DNA from: Cyrtodaria siliqua
Lineage: Eukaryota > Mollusca > Bivalvia > Adapedonta > Hiatellidae
NCBI GenBank assembly: GCA_037043455.1
Contig: JAWPHD010010353.1
Span: 1-64,000, forward strand
Direction of reading: 5' to 3'
Length of the DNA: 64,000 nt
Shown piece after piece: positions 38,405-50,088 of the stretch. The notes under the pieces are model-generated. The model did not search any database and was not told the origin of the DNA. It worked only from the letters and a program-made list of their open reading frames with translations. The translations under genes were made by a program, and so were the position numbers. Numbering within the stretch: the stretch's first letter is position 1; each line of letters opens with the position of its first letter.

Positions 38405-38620
38405 TCTTAAATGTGTGATCAATCCTTCTTTGCCATTGACCGTTCCAAGGCGGTAGCCTATTGTCAAACCTGTTTGTGTTTGTGACGTCATATGCCTTTA
38501 TACTTTATTACTATTGACATTCGTGTTTTTGGGTTTATTGTGTTCTGTGATTGCTGCATTTCCTGTTCGACTTTTTTACTTATTTACATATTAAAATGTA
38601 TTTGTCTTGCTGAAAGTCTT
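38405..38620 (+). mobile_element. YLDD-RT retroelement 3' tail
   Basis: CATTGACCGTTCCAAGGCGG, TAGCCTATTGTCAAACCTG, TTTGTGACGTCATATGCC and GATTGCTGCATTTCCTG match the tail family in plus orientation. The coding part is absent. Confidence 0.6.
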
Positions 38621-39690
38621 CTTAGTAACAACCCCAGCTTATTTGGTGCAACTTTCCTGTTCGACTTTTATATCTATTTGTACACAGTCGTTTATTTACA
38701 TGTAGTTTCGGTCGACGACCGTATCTTCCTGTTAATATTGATAATGGCAGATTAAAGCGTCGATGACACCTACTAATATTACGACTGACATAATATTCCA
38801 GTTTTAAGTTCGTTTTCTTTCTGTATGTTCTTAAAGTCTTGTCATTTTGACAGTTGTTTCCATCATTCTATAGTGTCTCAAACAGTACATTTCTTTCTTT
38901 CTGATTCAGATGATCATGCATTTTACGTTATGATACAATTACTTTCACTTGGATTACAAACATCAACTATTCTGTAGAACGAAAATGTACGCATCCTACT
39001 TTCTCAAGACCAGTCATATACTCTGCGTATTATTCTTTGTTCTGGCATATGTTGTTATTCTGAATAATCGCTGTTTGGTTCTTCATTACTCTCCAGTAGA
39101 GGAGACATTTCAGATGTAGTTGGTTACTCCTAGAATCTGGTTAAAACAGTTTATATTTCACTATAATAATTTTGATCACATATACCAGAAAAATATAATA
39201 ATACTGGCTCCATTATTGTTTAAACACTGAAAGTACAGCATATACTCACTTAATATGTATTATATAGCAACCGATAATATATACAAAAGGCCTTTGTTTT
39301 ATGATATAAACAAACACATACCTGTACTACAGTTTTGTGATTCCGTATCACTATCCTCAGATAGATTCAGAAACACTTGTTTCTTGTGTAAAGACATCAT
39401 TATGTGTATCTTCCCATGTTGAATGTTGATAATTCCCCAGTTTGTATGAATGCGTATTTTCAAGCGGGACAGATTTAAAAAGTTCGTTCTTGATCATGTT
39501 GATGGCAGTTTTCAATGAATTTGACTTAAATAAACATTGTTTCAATTTGTCATATAGTGTTCTATTTTTAGAGGTATATGATATAAGGATCATTAATAGA
39601 GTAACTAGATCTGGACGCTTGGTCACCTTTCCCTACTGTCATCCCGATCTTTTGTACATCTACTCGGGTGATATAAACCTCCGGAACAAA
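38621..39690. other. Intergenic, no supported gene
   Basis: AT-rich. An 89-codon minus frame (39626-39357) reads a plausible-looking charged chain (LYDKLKQCLFKSNSLKTAIN), but it starts in a retroelement-like flank and has no family match I can name. Confidence 0.3.
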
Positions 39691-41130
39691 CGTTGATATA
39701 AACGTCGAACAGGAAATATTGCATTCACATAAAACGATAACTTAAAACAAGTTGATGAAATAAAAGCAACTACAAGATAAAATAGAAGCAAGGAATGCTA
39801 CAGACATAAAATAGTTGTCTATAGAGACACAGCCTCTAAATGGCCAATGGTTAAACATCATTCGAAACACCTCAGGATGAATCCAGAATTGTACTGAACA
39901 ACCACAGCAGTTGCAGCCCAAGAGAAAATCAATCTTGGGTACGACCAGAAAAGCCGAGTGACAAATGTTCATGCAGTAACCTCCGCTTTTAGGATTTCTG
40001 AAAGTGCAGTCAGGGAGTCCCACGAGGTTGTCCGGTCATCGCACAAGAGAAAAGTGAAGACTGACTGTAGAGGGGTTAATCACCAAACATGAAGTGCGCT
40101 GTAATACTAAAAGGTCGTATCCGTTTCTGACGAATTTCCTGATTAATTGTGTAAAGTGGTCAGGAAATCCGTCAGATCCCTTTAATTTCCGAAGTTTATA
40201 GATCTCATCTCCATAGAATAACGGTGGTGACATTCCTTGTCGCAGAAATGCTTTTAGGTTGTACTTTTCCAGCAGGTGTTTGTTAGAAATTTGAAAATAA
40301 TCTGGTTTTAGGGTAGTAATACACCAAACTTCACTCTTACCCTAAATATAGGTATTACAGTCGAATAAGAAATGTAGATCCTCAGAAAGAACACAGCCTA
40401 CCAGAACACACGCCTGCCAAGCAAACAATTACAAAGAAAATATAAGCAAGGTATGCGACACCACAAACATAATAGTGATTGGCAAAACTGTCGATGGGGG
40501 TTTAAACGAAATTCTATTGTGCACCAGAATTCTGAATACAGATGGTTTGAAAGGTACAGAAGTAAGCGGCCTTGTTTGCCACTCACTGTTCCAATGCGAT
40601 ACAAAGCAAGTACAAGTGGACATGGAAGAAGCAAGATCAACAAGTAAATAAACCAAGGTACGACACAACAGGACTGAAGACAAACTTCAAAAGTTACCTC
40701 CCCGTATTTAGGTTGACGTCATCAAAGAATCCAAGATATGTCCGTCCATTGCACAATCAAAGAGGAAAGCGTCGGGTGAACAAACTGTAAATGGGTCAAA
40801 CACCAAGCATGCAGTGCGTTGCAATATGATTGTCATAACCTCTTTTGATAAACATTTTACCAAGTTTATTCTCCTGTTGCTCTGACTTCTGCCAAGTCAT
40901 TGACATCCCAATAAAACGGGACAGTGTAAATAAAGAAATCCGCGCTATATCCTCTATCAAGCTCGGCAGACTTAATATGCAATATAAGTACAGCAAAACG
41001 ATGGCCATGTATATATGAATCTACACAAAGTATTGAAAACTTACAGCAAGCACACAATGAATTGGCAGAAGCCAGAACAACAAGAAGAGAACAAACCGTT
41101 AAAGGTACATGTACGACAAGACAATACCCT
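39691..41130 (-). mobile_element. Cluster of three YLDD-RT retroelement 3' ends
   Basis: Three minus-strand copies in a row: about 39691-40300 (RT end YKLRKLKGSDGFPDHFTQ at 40200, TSCLVINP), 40330-40555 (tail only, GTTTAAACGAAATTCT), and 40560-41130 (TGCGATACAAAGCAAG tail, RT-end DNA to 40860, then more tail). Each is diverged from the others, so they are separate insertions or an old tandem. Confidence 0.6.
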
Positions 41131-41870
41131 AAAATGCACTTTATCCAGATACAACCTCTTTTAAAAGTAATTTTCTATTTATAATAATAATATGCAATAT
41201 AAATATATTATTAAAATAGCTTCTGTTCTTTTTTACTCCGTTTTATCATTCCTCTAACATACTATTTGCCTCAAGCTAGTTTCTTTGCGAGTCTTTCATT
41301 ACAAAATGAGAGCATACATTGTGCACGGAATACACTTATATATTGTCCCAGATCAATACCTGGTGGACGGGACTTGAAGATCAACTATAGCAAAGGCCGT
41401 ATATTTGCGGTTTTGATGTTATTCAAGTACCAAACACCAGATTTTGATATCATGATATCGCACAAAATAAACCATTGGGAAATATTTTATTTCTTATCTG
41501 ACATATGTATTTAATACACACAGATTCAAGAGATTGAAAATAATACAAAAAATTCTCACAACTTACATTGTATGCCCATCTCTCAACACCAAAGAAAAGA
41601 AATCTGCAGTTTCATCCTGTTTTCAGCAATTTAAAATTATTGTTTGAAGGTAACGCTGCTTTAAAATAACTTTATCGTTGTTTTTCATGTTTTCTGATGT
41701 TTAAAGTCGTTGACAATGAGGTCCTAACGGTTGAAGGACGTGACGTCAGAGGCATAGATAGAAATATTAAACCTCCTCGATAAACCAATCAGCATTGAGT
41801 ATTTCAATCAACGATGTTAGCTACTGAATAATAGACCAACGTAAACGAAAACCTTATATGAGATTAACAA
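41131..41870. other. Intergenic, no feature seen
   Basis: AT-rich. No gene or shared repeat is recognised. Confidence 0.35.
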
Positions 41871-41879
41871 GTAACACGT

Positions 41880-43170
41880 ATGTGTAACAAGTACATTGAC
41901 TTCATGTTGAGTCTTTCACCAGATACCCAGGCAGATGTTATTGAAGCCTTTAATGAAACCTCTCGGTATCTGGATGACATACTGAACATTGACAACCCTT
42001 TCTTTCCAACTATGGTTAATTATATTTATCCTAAAGAACTTCAGCTTAACAAAGCTAATATATCTGATAATAACGCTTCTTTTCTTGATTTAGATCTCTC
42101 GATTGAAAATGGTAAAATAATTAGCAAAATCTATGACAAGAGAGATGATTTTAATTTTGACATTTTTAATTATCTCCACTTGGATGGGGATGTTCCCCGA
42201 GCAACTTCGTATGGGGTGTATGTGTCTCAACTTATTCGTTATTCTAGAGCTTGTAATCGAGTTGAGGACTTTAATATTCGTAATCTTTATATAACTAAAA
42301 AGTTACTCAATCAGGGTTACCGTTACCATAAACTTCGTAAATACTTTGCAACATCTTATTATCGTAAGCCTGATCTTCTTTCCAAATATAAAAGTAATTT
42401 AAGGACTCTTCTGCGACAAGGACTATCATAACCTGACTTCTATGGTGATGGGATTTATAAACTTCGTAAGATTCTTGGTCATGATCACTTTCATACTATC
42501 TTTGCTAAATTTGTTAAAAAAAAATTCAAAAGATGGTATGACCCTATCGTTTTGCAACGTACTGCATGCGTGGTAGTGGACCAATTTACAGTTCGACACT
42601 ATGCTTTCCTCTTTAATTGTACGATGACCGGACAGGCTGTGGACCCTATGATGACGTCTACCTAAAGCCCATTGGGACGGTGGCGTTTGATGTTTGTCTA
42701 TGATCTTTCTTGTCGTGCCCTTAATGGTTTATTCTCTTGTTGCTCTGGAAGCCATTGAGTACCTTCATTGTGGCTTTCTAGGTTATAGTTTTTTTGTATT
42801 ATATTTACACGAGCATATTTGTGTTTTACTTATATTACCTATTGATGCTGCCATGTTGGTTCGAGATTAGATCATGGCGGGGATTTCTTTATTTACACTG
42901 TCCTGTTTTAATAGGATGACAGTAGGGTAAGTGTGTGTTTTGGTGCACCCTAGAACCGGTTTAAACTCCCAGTGGCCTACTTTGACTCTGACCGTTCTAA
43001 GGCGGTAGCCCTATGGTCAACCCTTTTGTGTTTGTGATGTCGTTTGCATTTATTATTGCTTTTGCCTTCTTGTCTGTCTGTTTGCGTGTTTGTTTCTGTG
43101 TTTTGTGGTTGACTGTCCTCCTTGAATGCTACTTTCCCTGTCCGATCTTTTTATATTTCTTTTTACAGTA
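41880..43170 (+). mobile_element. YLDD-RT retroelement, best-preserved copy (5'-truncated)
   Basis: An open frame (41880-42431) encodes 183 residues of RT: SPDTQADVIEAFNETSRYLD then DILNIDNPF, with YLDD as the catalytic Asp pair, PKELQLNKANISDNNASFLD, and RYHKLRKYFATSYYRKPDLL. Decayed coding continues to about 42680, then the 3' tail ends at GTCCGATCTTTTTATATTTC. The RT palm before YLDD is missing here but present at 58870. The family resembles Penelope-like or related RTs; the class is not settled. Confidence 0.7.
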
Positions 43171-43394
43171 AATGGCACAATGAAAGCTAAACTTACAGGA
43201 GATACATGTACATAAATTCATTCTTAATTTAAAAAAAATCATGATAAAAATGTCGTATTCATCAACATATGGTGTTTGTACCCCGTTAACCCCGTGTTTG
43301 TTTAGATGTTTTTTCGCGTAAAATTATTAACTTATAAGTGGAGCGTGGCCTAGGAAAGTACACATTACTGTGCAGAAATGAATAATCTCTAAAT

Positions 43395-43504
43395 AAGGAG
43401 TCGTTTTAATAAATACTGAAAAGAGGATACCTTGGAAGCAACAAACACAAACAAGAAATACAAGTAGCAGACTCAGGTTTATTAAGTCTGTTCATGAGAG
43501 GTAG
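43395..43504 (+). repeat. Hairpin repeat, left half, split by Polinton 2
   Basis: CTTGGAAGCAACAAACACAA, the stem CAGACTC (43468-43474) / AGTCTG (43485-43490) and CATGAGAGGTAG. The right half resumes at 54961 with GGTAGTGTAGTGTCC and TTCTACTTTCTAGCC. The GGTAG on both sides is the target-site duplication. Confidence 0.7.
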
Positions 43505-43759
43505 ATATATGTATAAATTGGGGGTTGCCGACCAAAATCATCAAAACCTAACATTTTTGATTTTTGTGGACTAAAATCACCAAAATCACTAAATCATCAA
43601 AATTGCAGACTAAAATCACTAAAATTCTGAACCAAAAACCATAACATGGTCAATATCTGTCAAAAACCATAACCTACCTGTCCATGGACTAAAATGCATA
43701 GCCCAACTGTCCATGGCTCAAATATATATATATTCTAGACCAAAATATATATATGGCTT
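43505..43759 (+). repeat. Polinton 2 left terminal inverted repeat
   Basis: Opens ATATATGTATAAATTGGGGG and runs through GGTTGCCGACCAAAATCATC, repeated ATCA-type words, and CCATGGACTAAAAT to TATATATATGGCTT. The match to 54960-54706 is nearly complete, with only a handful of differences seen by eye. Confidence 0.9.
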
Positions 43760-44087
43760 CGCCCCGCCATGGCTTCGCCATGGTCCCACACACTAACACT
43801 AACGATGCTCAACGTATCGTCTTACCAGCATGCGTTACGTCTTACCAGCAGGTCGCCATGGCTTCGCCATGGTCCCACACATATAACGCCTAGAATGCTG
43901 AAATAAGCGAGGCTTCTAGCCCACAGGTCATCTCGCTATACCTACAGTCCATTGGAGCACAGGGAATTTAAGGTGGTTTGGCTTCGCCCGCCATGGCTTC
44001 GCCATGATGTAGCTGGTTCACCCGTCATCTCACTATAACTACAATATGTATTTTGGAGGCTCTGAACCATTATTTCTTTTTTATATA
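43760..44087. other. Polinton 2 left subterminal region with palindromes
   Basis: Locally GC-richer than its surroundings. CCATGGCTTCGCCATGG, a 6-bp stem with a five-base loop, occurs at 43767-43783 and 43856-43872, and with one change at 43991-44007. CGTCTTACCAGCA is repeated at about 43828 and 43849. TCATCTC-CTATA-CTACAGT recurs at 43928, 44023 and 54549. No ORF; could hold replication or transcription signals. Confidence 0.55.
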
Positions 44088-44127
44088 AATGTATTAAAGA
44101 AATATATATATATAAAAAAAAGAAATA
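44088..44127 (+). promoter_or_regulatory. Polinton 2 promoter module before polymerase
   Basis: AATGTATTAAAGAAATATAT leads into a TATATATATA run and AAAGAAATA right before the ATG at 44128. The same AATGTATTAA plus TATATATA plus ATAATG layout recurs at 49029, 54341 and 54581. Confidence 0.5.
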
Positions 44128-47100
44128 ATGAATACTGTTTTAGGAGAATTAATACACCAGTTTAAAACAGGTGTAATAGATAGTCAAACACTATCGGTTG
44201 GTATAAATGCATTAAAAGAAGTTCCAAAGGTTATTCAACCAGTTGAGTCCAAAGTGCTTTAAAGTGTAAGACGTGTAAAACCAATACTAGCATCATGAGT
44301 TAAATCAAGAATTCCAATCCCAGCTCCAAGAGTTAAACCAATTATGGAACCAAGAGTTAAACCAACCCCTACTCCAAAAATTAGTACGGAATACGTGAAC
44401 TACATTTTACAATTACACCGGGAAGGAAGAATTAATGATGATCAGCTTAGAACGGGGATAGATGCTCTTTCAAAGGAAACTCCAGAGGTTAAATCTCAAA
44501 CATTAGAACATTTATATAAGAGACGACGTAACAAAAAACTACGTAAACGAGAAAAGCAGAAATATGATAAATTACAAGATAAGAAATATGCTTAATTACG
44601 AGAGAATGTTATAAATGAATTGATAGAGCTTAATGATAGAAAATCTAAAGAAGAATTAAAACTGGTTGACAAACCAAAATGTGGTTATTTCAAAGCATAC
44701 AATATGTCTGTTAAGCAATACAAAGACCCTAAAAACCTATTTCATGATAAGAAATCCATTATTACAAAACAAATCATTAAAGAGCTGACAAAAATGAATG
44801 GATTAAAGTTTCAATTAGGTCTCACTGTAAAGCTCTTCAACGATAATGGTGCTACCAAAACATACATCACAGCAACATTATACAGCAACCAATATGCAAT
44901 TTTAAACTCTGAAAAAATAAATGAGTTTTACGATGAAGCATCCGAAAACATACCACAGAGCCTGGAAAGATTTACAAACACAGCATCAGGATTGGAAATT
45001 GACTACTGTATTAATCTTTACTTAAATATTGCAAAGTACGAGCCGTTAAAAGGTTCTTCATATATTCCTTTACCTAAAGCTGTAGCTGATAAGAAAGCGA
45101 TTATCAATGTAAAACATAATGATGATCAATGTTGGTTTCATGCAATAAATTCTGCTTTAAATCCAGCCGCAGATCACACCGACAGGTTGTCAAAATATCC
45201 CAGTATAGAGTTCTTAAAGAAAAAGGGCATTGACTTTCCTACACCAATTTCTCAAATTTCCAAAGTAGAAAAACAAAACAATCTTGCTATTAATGTTTAC
45301 GGGTACACCATATCAGAGAACAGTAAAAAAGTAAATGTTTTCCCGTATAAAATATCAGAACAACCAAAAGATATTGAGCGAATTAATCTGCTTTTAATAT
45401 CTGAAGACGTTGAGGTTGAAGAAGAATCAGAGAATGATCTAATTAATGAAGAAGGAATCATAGATGACAACTATGACTCTGATGATTATCCCGACAAACC
45501 AACAACAAAAATAACAAAATATCACTATTGTTGGATTAAAAATCTGAATAGACTACTCTGTGACCAAAACAAACACAAAGGTCAAACTTACTTCTGTGAT
45601 CGTTGCCTTCATGGATTTTCTGGAAAATGACTACTTACCAAACACAGAGAAGACTGTGAAGGTATCACCAAAAATTCTTGCAGAATAGAAATGCAAGAAG
45701 GTGGAAATCACACACAATTTAAAAATCATCAAAATTAGATGCATGTGCCTTATGCAATATATGCTGATTTTGAGAGTACAATCCAGCCGCAATCGACTAA
45801 ATTTGGAAAAAAATCTGAAATTCAAAATGTACACGAAGCTTGCGGGTTTGGATACCAGGTTGTCAGATATGATGGCAAAGCTGAAGAACCTGTTATTTAC
45901 AGAGGTGAAGATGTTGTTGAAAAGTTTTTAAATCACTTAGAATGTGAAAAAAACAACATTAATAACATATTTGATCACCCAAACCCATTAATAATGACGC
46001 AGCAAAATGAGGAAGATCATGAAAAAGCATCACACTGTTGGATATGTGAGAATGAAATTGGAAGCGGTAAAGTAAGAGACCACTGTCATTTAACAGGTGA
46101 ATACAGAGGCGCAGCACATATAGACTGTAACCTGGAACTAAAAATAAAACCAGGTAAAACAATCATCCCTGTTGTATTTCATAACCTCAAAGGACATGAT
46201 AGCCATCTCATCATGCAAAAAATACATAAAATGACAGGTAGTATTACATGCATCCCAAACAACGCTGAAAAGTATATTTCATTTAGTGCCGGACAACTTA
46301 GATTCTTGGATAGCTTTCAGTTTATGGCTTCGTCTCTGGAAAAATTGGTTGATGTGACAGACAAATCTGATTTCAAAATTACTAAAAATCAGTTTGGGGA
46401 ACAAACAAATTTACTTCTGCGAAAAGGTGTTTATCCATACGAATATATGGATAATATGGAACGATTTGAGGAAACGCAATTACCACCTATAGAAACGTTT
46501 TACAGTAGTCTCTCAGATGAAAGTATAAGTCCCGAAGATTACGAGCATGCTCAAAAAATATGGAAAGAGTTTAACTGTAAACCTCTTGGAGACTATCATG
46601 ATTAATATCTAAAAACGGATGTAACTTTGTTGGCTGATGTATTCCAAACCTTTGGAAAAACATGCATGAAATCATATAAACTCGATCCCTTGCATTACTA
46701 CACAGCACCTGGATTATCTTGGGATGCTTTACTTAAACATTCTAAAATAGATTTAGAACTTTTGACGGACATTGACCAGCACTTGTTTGTAGAAAAAGGT
46801 ATGCGTGGTGGAATTAGTATGGTATCAAAACGATATGCCAAAACAAACAATCCACACGTAGCTGATTATAACCCTAACGAGGAAAACAACTTTTTAATGT
46901 ATTATGATGCAAATAATCTTTATGGGTCAGCCACTTCCATATTCTGGCTTTAAGTGGGTGGAAACAGAAACGTTGCCAAAGTTAAAAGAAGGAAAAGGAT
47001 ATTTTTTAGAAGTGGATTTGGAATATCCAAAAGAAGTTCATGAAGCTCACAATGATTATCCACTTGCACCGGAAAGATTAGCAGTGAAAAAAGTATGGTT

Positions 47101-48189
47101 ATCTGAATACCAGACAGATCTGTTACAAAATAACGTTATGACAGAACATCTAGTCCTCAATCTTATGGACAAAGAAAAATATGTGTTACATTACAAAGAT
47201 TTAGAGTTGTATTTATCATTAGGCATGAAATTAACAAAAATCCACAGAGTATTAGAATTTAATGAAAAACCATGGATGGCATCATACATAATCCTAAACA
47301 CAGAACTTAGGAAAAAAGTCAAATCAACCTTTGAAAAAGATTTTTACAAACTTATGAACAACTCTGTGTTTGGTAAAACAATGGAAAATATAGGCAAGCG
47401 AACTGATATAAAACTAGTCAAAAACATGAAGGCTCTGAAAATGAAAAGATAAGAAGAATAACAGCTAAACCCAACTTTAACAGGTGGATAACATTTTCAG
47501 ATTAATTGTCGGCCTTACATGTAAACAAAACAAAATTAACATTAAACAATCCAATTTATGTTGGGATGGCAGTCTTGGATTTATCAAACTACATGACGTA
47601 TGACTGGTACTATAATACCCTGAAGAAAAGGTACGGAGATGGCTGTACTTTATTATACACAGACACTGACAGCCTACTGGTAGACATCAAAACAGATGAT
47701 GCATACAAAGACATGGTTGAAATGAAAGATGAGTATGATCTAAGTGATTATTCTCCAAATCACCCAATGCAGGATGATACAAACAAAAAAGTATTAGGTA
47801 AAATGAAAGATGAATGTGCTGGTGTTCCTATAGTTGAGTATATTGGATTAAGACCCAAGCTATATTCAATTTTGAGAGTGGATGAGCAGATTATTAAGAA
47901 AGCAAAGGGAGTAAAAAAATATGTAATCCAAAAACATATCAACTTTGAGAACTACAGGGATGCATTGTTTAAGAAGAAAAAATACATCCATGAAATGTAT
48001 ATGATACGATCAAAAAAGCATCAAATATATGGCATAACAGTAAACAAAGTAACACTGTCTCCATTTTACACCAAAAGATACATTCGAGAAGATGGAATTA
48101 CAACTGATGTATATGGGTTTTATCAAAACTTACGAATTTTGGTATCAGCAGGAACAATAAGTAATTCTTCTTTGACAAATCTTCTTTGA
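44128..48189 (+). pseudogene. Polinton 2 protein-primed DNA polymerase B
   Basis: ATG 44128 opens MNTVLGELIHQFKTGVIDSQ. The N-terminal region has Lys-rich helices (a SHOCT-like LQLHREGRINDDQLRTGIDA) and the NDDQCWFHAINSALNP segment usual in these proteins. The exonuclease part begins YAIYADFEST (about 45760) and includes a Cys/His cluster (CWICENE, RDHCHLTGE), NLKGHDSHLIMQ and YLKTDVTLLADVF. The polymerase part has YYDANNLYGSA (motif A), KLMNNSVFGKTMEN (motif B) and LLYTDTDSLLVDI (motif C). In-frame stops lie near 44262, 44298, 44593, 45628, 45736, 46603 and 47503, with a frameshift just after motif A. It would replicate the element from a protein primer but is now dead. Confidence 0.9.
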
Positions 48190-49023
48190 GGCGCTGGTGC
48201 TTTTAAATAATAAACTCTTATGCCTTGCGTCACCATATAACTATTAATCTTGTGAATATCTACACTCCACATTGGATCAGTTGCTCTGCGTCTTCCACCT
48301 TCTTGTTCCCCGGGTTGATATAAATATCTTACACTTGCATTCATACAGATAGGATCACTTTTTAATATTTTTGTTTCAACACGAGGAGGCTTTTTTGTCT
48401 CCACATTTATGGCTTTAACAACTTCTGGTAATCTCTTTACCCACTCTCTGTTGCGTTTTTGCGAATCCATTTCCTTAGCATACTGATAACCAAACAATCT
48501 TTCAGCTAATGTTCTGTTAAATCTTTCCACTATAGCTTGGTCTATGTGTATCTCTGTTCTGCCCCGTCTGATATTTACATTATGTTTTACCATCAACTGC
48601 GATACTGCACCCATGAATTCTCTGCCTGGATCCACTTGTAATAACTTTGGATATTTTAGATGTCGACTGTATATATTTTCAAATGCTTTGGCAACTTCTT
48701 TGCTATTCTTGGAAGTCAGCGGCTCTGCTTCTTTGTATCTACTCGCAATATCAACCACAGTCAATGCATATTTATATGTCTTGCGGCCAAAAGTATCATG
48801 CGGCAGAAATAACAAATCAGCTTGATGCACTCCATTCTTAGCAGAAACATCAAACCTGGGTCTAATTATTTTCTTCGGCGCAGGTAAATAAATCTGCCAC
48901 ACAGCTTGTTTCTTTAAAAATTCTAATGCCTTTTGTTCACTGACACCAGCTTCTTTTGCAATTTTTTTTAACTGCTGTGTAACCTCTCCAAAATCCTTGC
49001 GGACTGTAATAAATCTTTTCCAT
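48123..49023 (-). pseudogene. Polinton 2 retroviral-type integrase, one frameshift
   Basis: ATG at 49023 opens MEKIYYSPQGFWRGYTAVKK. An eight-A run near 48966 shifts the frame, after which IAKEAGVSEQKALEFLKKQA and the open frame to TAA at 48123 follow. The DDE triad is visible: HQADLLFLPHDTF, LQVDPGREFMGAV, and AIVERFNRTLAERLF. A basic C-terminal part (QEGGRRRATDPMWS) follows. The catalytic core is intact over 259 codons; only the homopolymer shift separates it from the start. It converges with the polymerase end, overlapping about 67 bp. Inserts the element into host DNA. Confidence 0.85.
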
Positions 49024-49063
49024 TTTAAAATGTATTAAGAAAATATATATACTATATAAAATA
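49024..49063. promoter_or_regulatory. Bidirectional AT-rich promoter region
   Basis: Only 40 bp separate the divergent integrase (-) and 49064 (+) starts. It holds AATGTATTAAGAAAATATAT and ACTATATAAAATA before the plus-strand ATG, one of four instances of this module in the element. Confidence 0.5.
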
Positions 49064-49339
49064 ATGGAAACTGCACGATTTGATCAACTGCTTCAAGCGC
49101 AAGCGCAAAATCAAAATAGCACAAAGAAATGGACAGACTTTGAAATAAATAAAATATACACTATTACAGATACAAAAATAGTAGATACTGAATATGGTCC
49201 ATCCATGATATTGACATTATCAGACAACGGTGAAGTATGGGCGCCTGGTCATTTCAAAGATAAAATAGAGAAGACAAATGCTGAACTACCATATTATGTT
49301 CGACCACTTGGATTGAAACCATGTAAAACAACAAAATAG
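49064..49339 (+). CDS. Polinton 2 small protein, OB-fold-like
   Basis: Intact, 91 codons: FEINKIYTITDTKIVDTEYG, SMILTLSDNGEVWAPGHFKD, PYYVRPLGLKPCK. Alternating beta-type segments in this order resemble small single-domain proteins that recur in invertebrate Polintons and could be OB-fold nucleic-acid binders, but no catalytic or zinc motif is present. Divergent from the integrase across a 40-bp promoter region. Confidence 0.55.
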   Translation: METARFDQLLQAQAQNQNSTKKWTDFEINKIYTITDTKIVDTEYGPSMILTLSDNGEVWAPGHFKDKIEKTNAELPYYVRPLGLKPCKTTK

Positions 49340-49412
49340 GTATCATGCATATGACTTAGTCATTCCAAAGTAAACATACTTAGAGTTTAAAACTATTTTT
49401 TATAGTTTTAAA

Positions 49413-49832
49413 CTATGAACTCAATTTGTACGCTACAAATCCAGTTGCAGCTATGCCCACCACAATAAACGTAATTTCTCTATTCTGTTGATCCGTAGAT
49501 GGTGTATAAAAATCACTCAACTTAGGCTCCGCTTCCAAAAGCAAATGTTTGCCAGTTATGTAATAATACTGTTTCATAGCTTGGTCCACATCATCAAAAG
49601 TCTGCCCTGCATGATGCTCTTTTTGTAGTTGCTTGTTAATAAAATCTAATCTCTCTGTTCTTTTTTTTATTCCACGCCGCTTGTGCTGCTTCAAATTGTT
49701 CCACGGCTTTGTCATGCCTTTGTCTTTCCTAATCTGAATGACTTCCCATTTTTGAAAAGAAATAATTTGAACCGCTAAATGCCAATGCGTTTGTTAATGC
49801 GCCACCTATAATCATTGCTACTGCGCTTGCCA
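49413..49832 (-). pseudogene. Polinton 2 membrane-anchored virion-type protein
   Basis: ATG at 49832 opens ASAVAMIIGGALTNALAFSG, a Gly/Ala helix, and reads to a stop after MGSHSD. Downstream the frame resumes (ERQRHDKAVEQFEAAQAAWN), then an A-run shift near 49675 leads to ERLDFINKQLQKEHHAGQTF and a C-terminal helix REITFIVVGIAATGFVAYKL. Similar two-helix proteins occur beside capsid genes in other Polintons. One stop and one frameshift. Confidence 0.55.
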
Positions 49833-49851
49833 TTTTTTTATATATTTTTTT

Positions 49852-50088
49852 TTATTTCATAATATCCGCAGGAATAATACCTTGCTTAATCAACATATCC
49901 TTTGTAGACATTGCTAACATTATATCCACAGACAGCATCCCAACATCTGCCATATTAAAATCCACTTTAGGGGCTGGTCTTTTTAGTAGTTTTCTGCCAA
50001 TCTCAGAATATCCAACAGTTAGAAGTGTTTCCACTCCAGCGTGATACATCATATTTACAATTTGTTTTACGTCAATACTTGCTGCCAT
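49852..50088 (-). CDS. Polinton 2 small protein, 78 residues
   Basis: Intact: MAASIDVKQIVNMMYHAGVE, then LLKRPAPKVDFNMADVGMLS and a final TKDMLIKQGIIPADIMK. Mildly hydrophobic helix-rich chain, no enzyme motif. It lies 20 bp downstream of no other start and is preceded by an A-rich leader. Probably a minor virion or membrane component by position only. Confidence 0.55.
   Translation of the reverse strand: MAASIDVKQIVNMMYHAGVETLLTVGYSEIGRKLLKRPAPKVDFNMADVGMLSVDIMLAMSTKDMLIKQGIIPADIMK

Noticed and set aside
39357..39626. 89-codon minus ORF as a gene or exon
   Set aside because: Plausible amino-acid composition, but no domain recognised, no ATG context, and it lies against retroelement-like sequence. 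Kept as unknown only.
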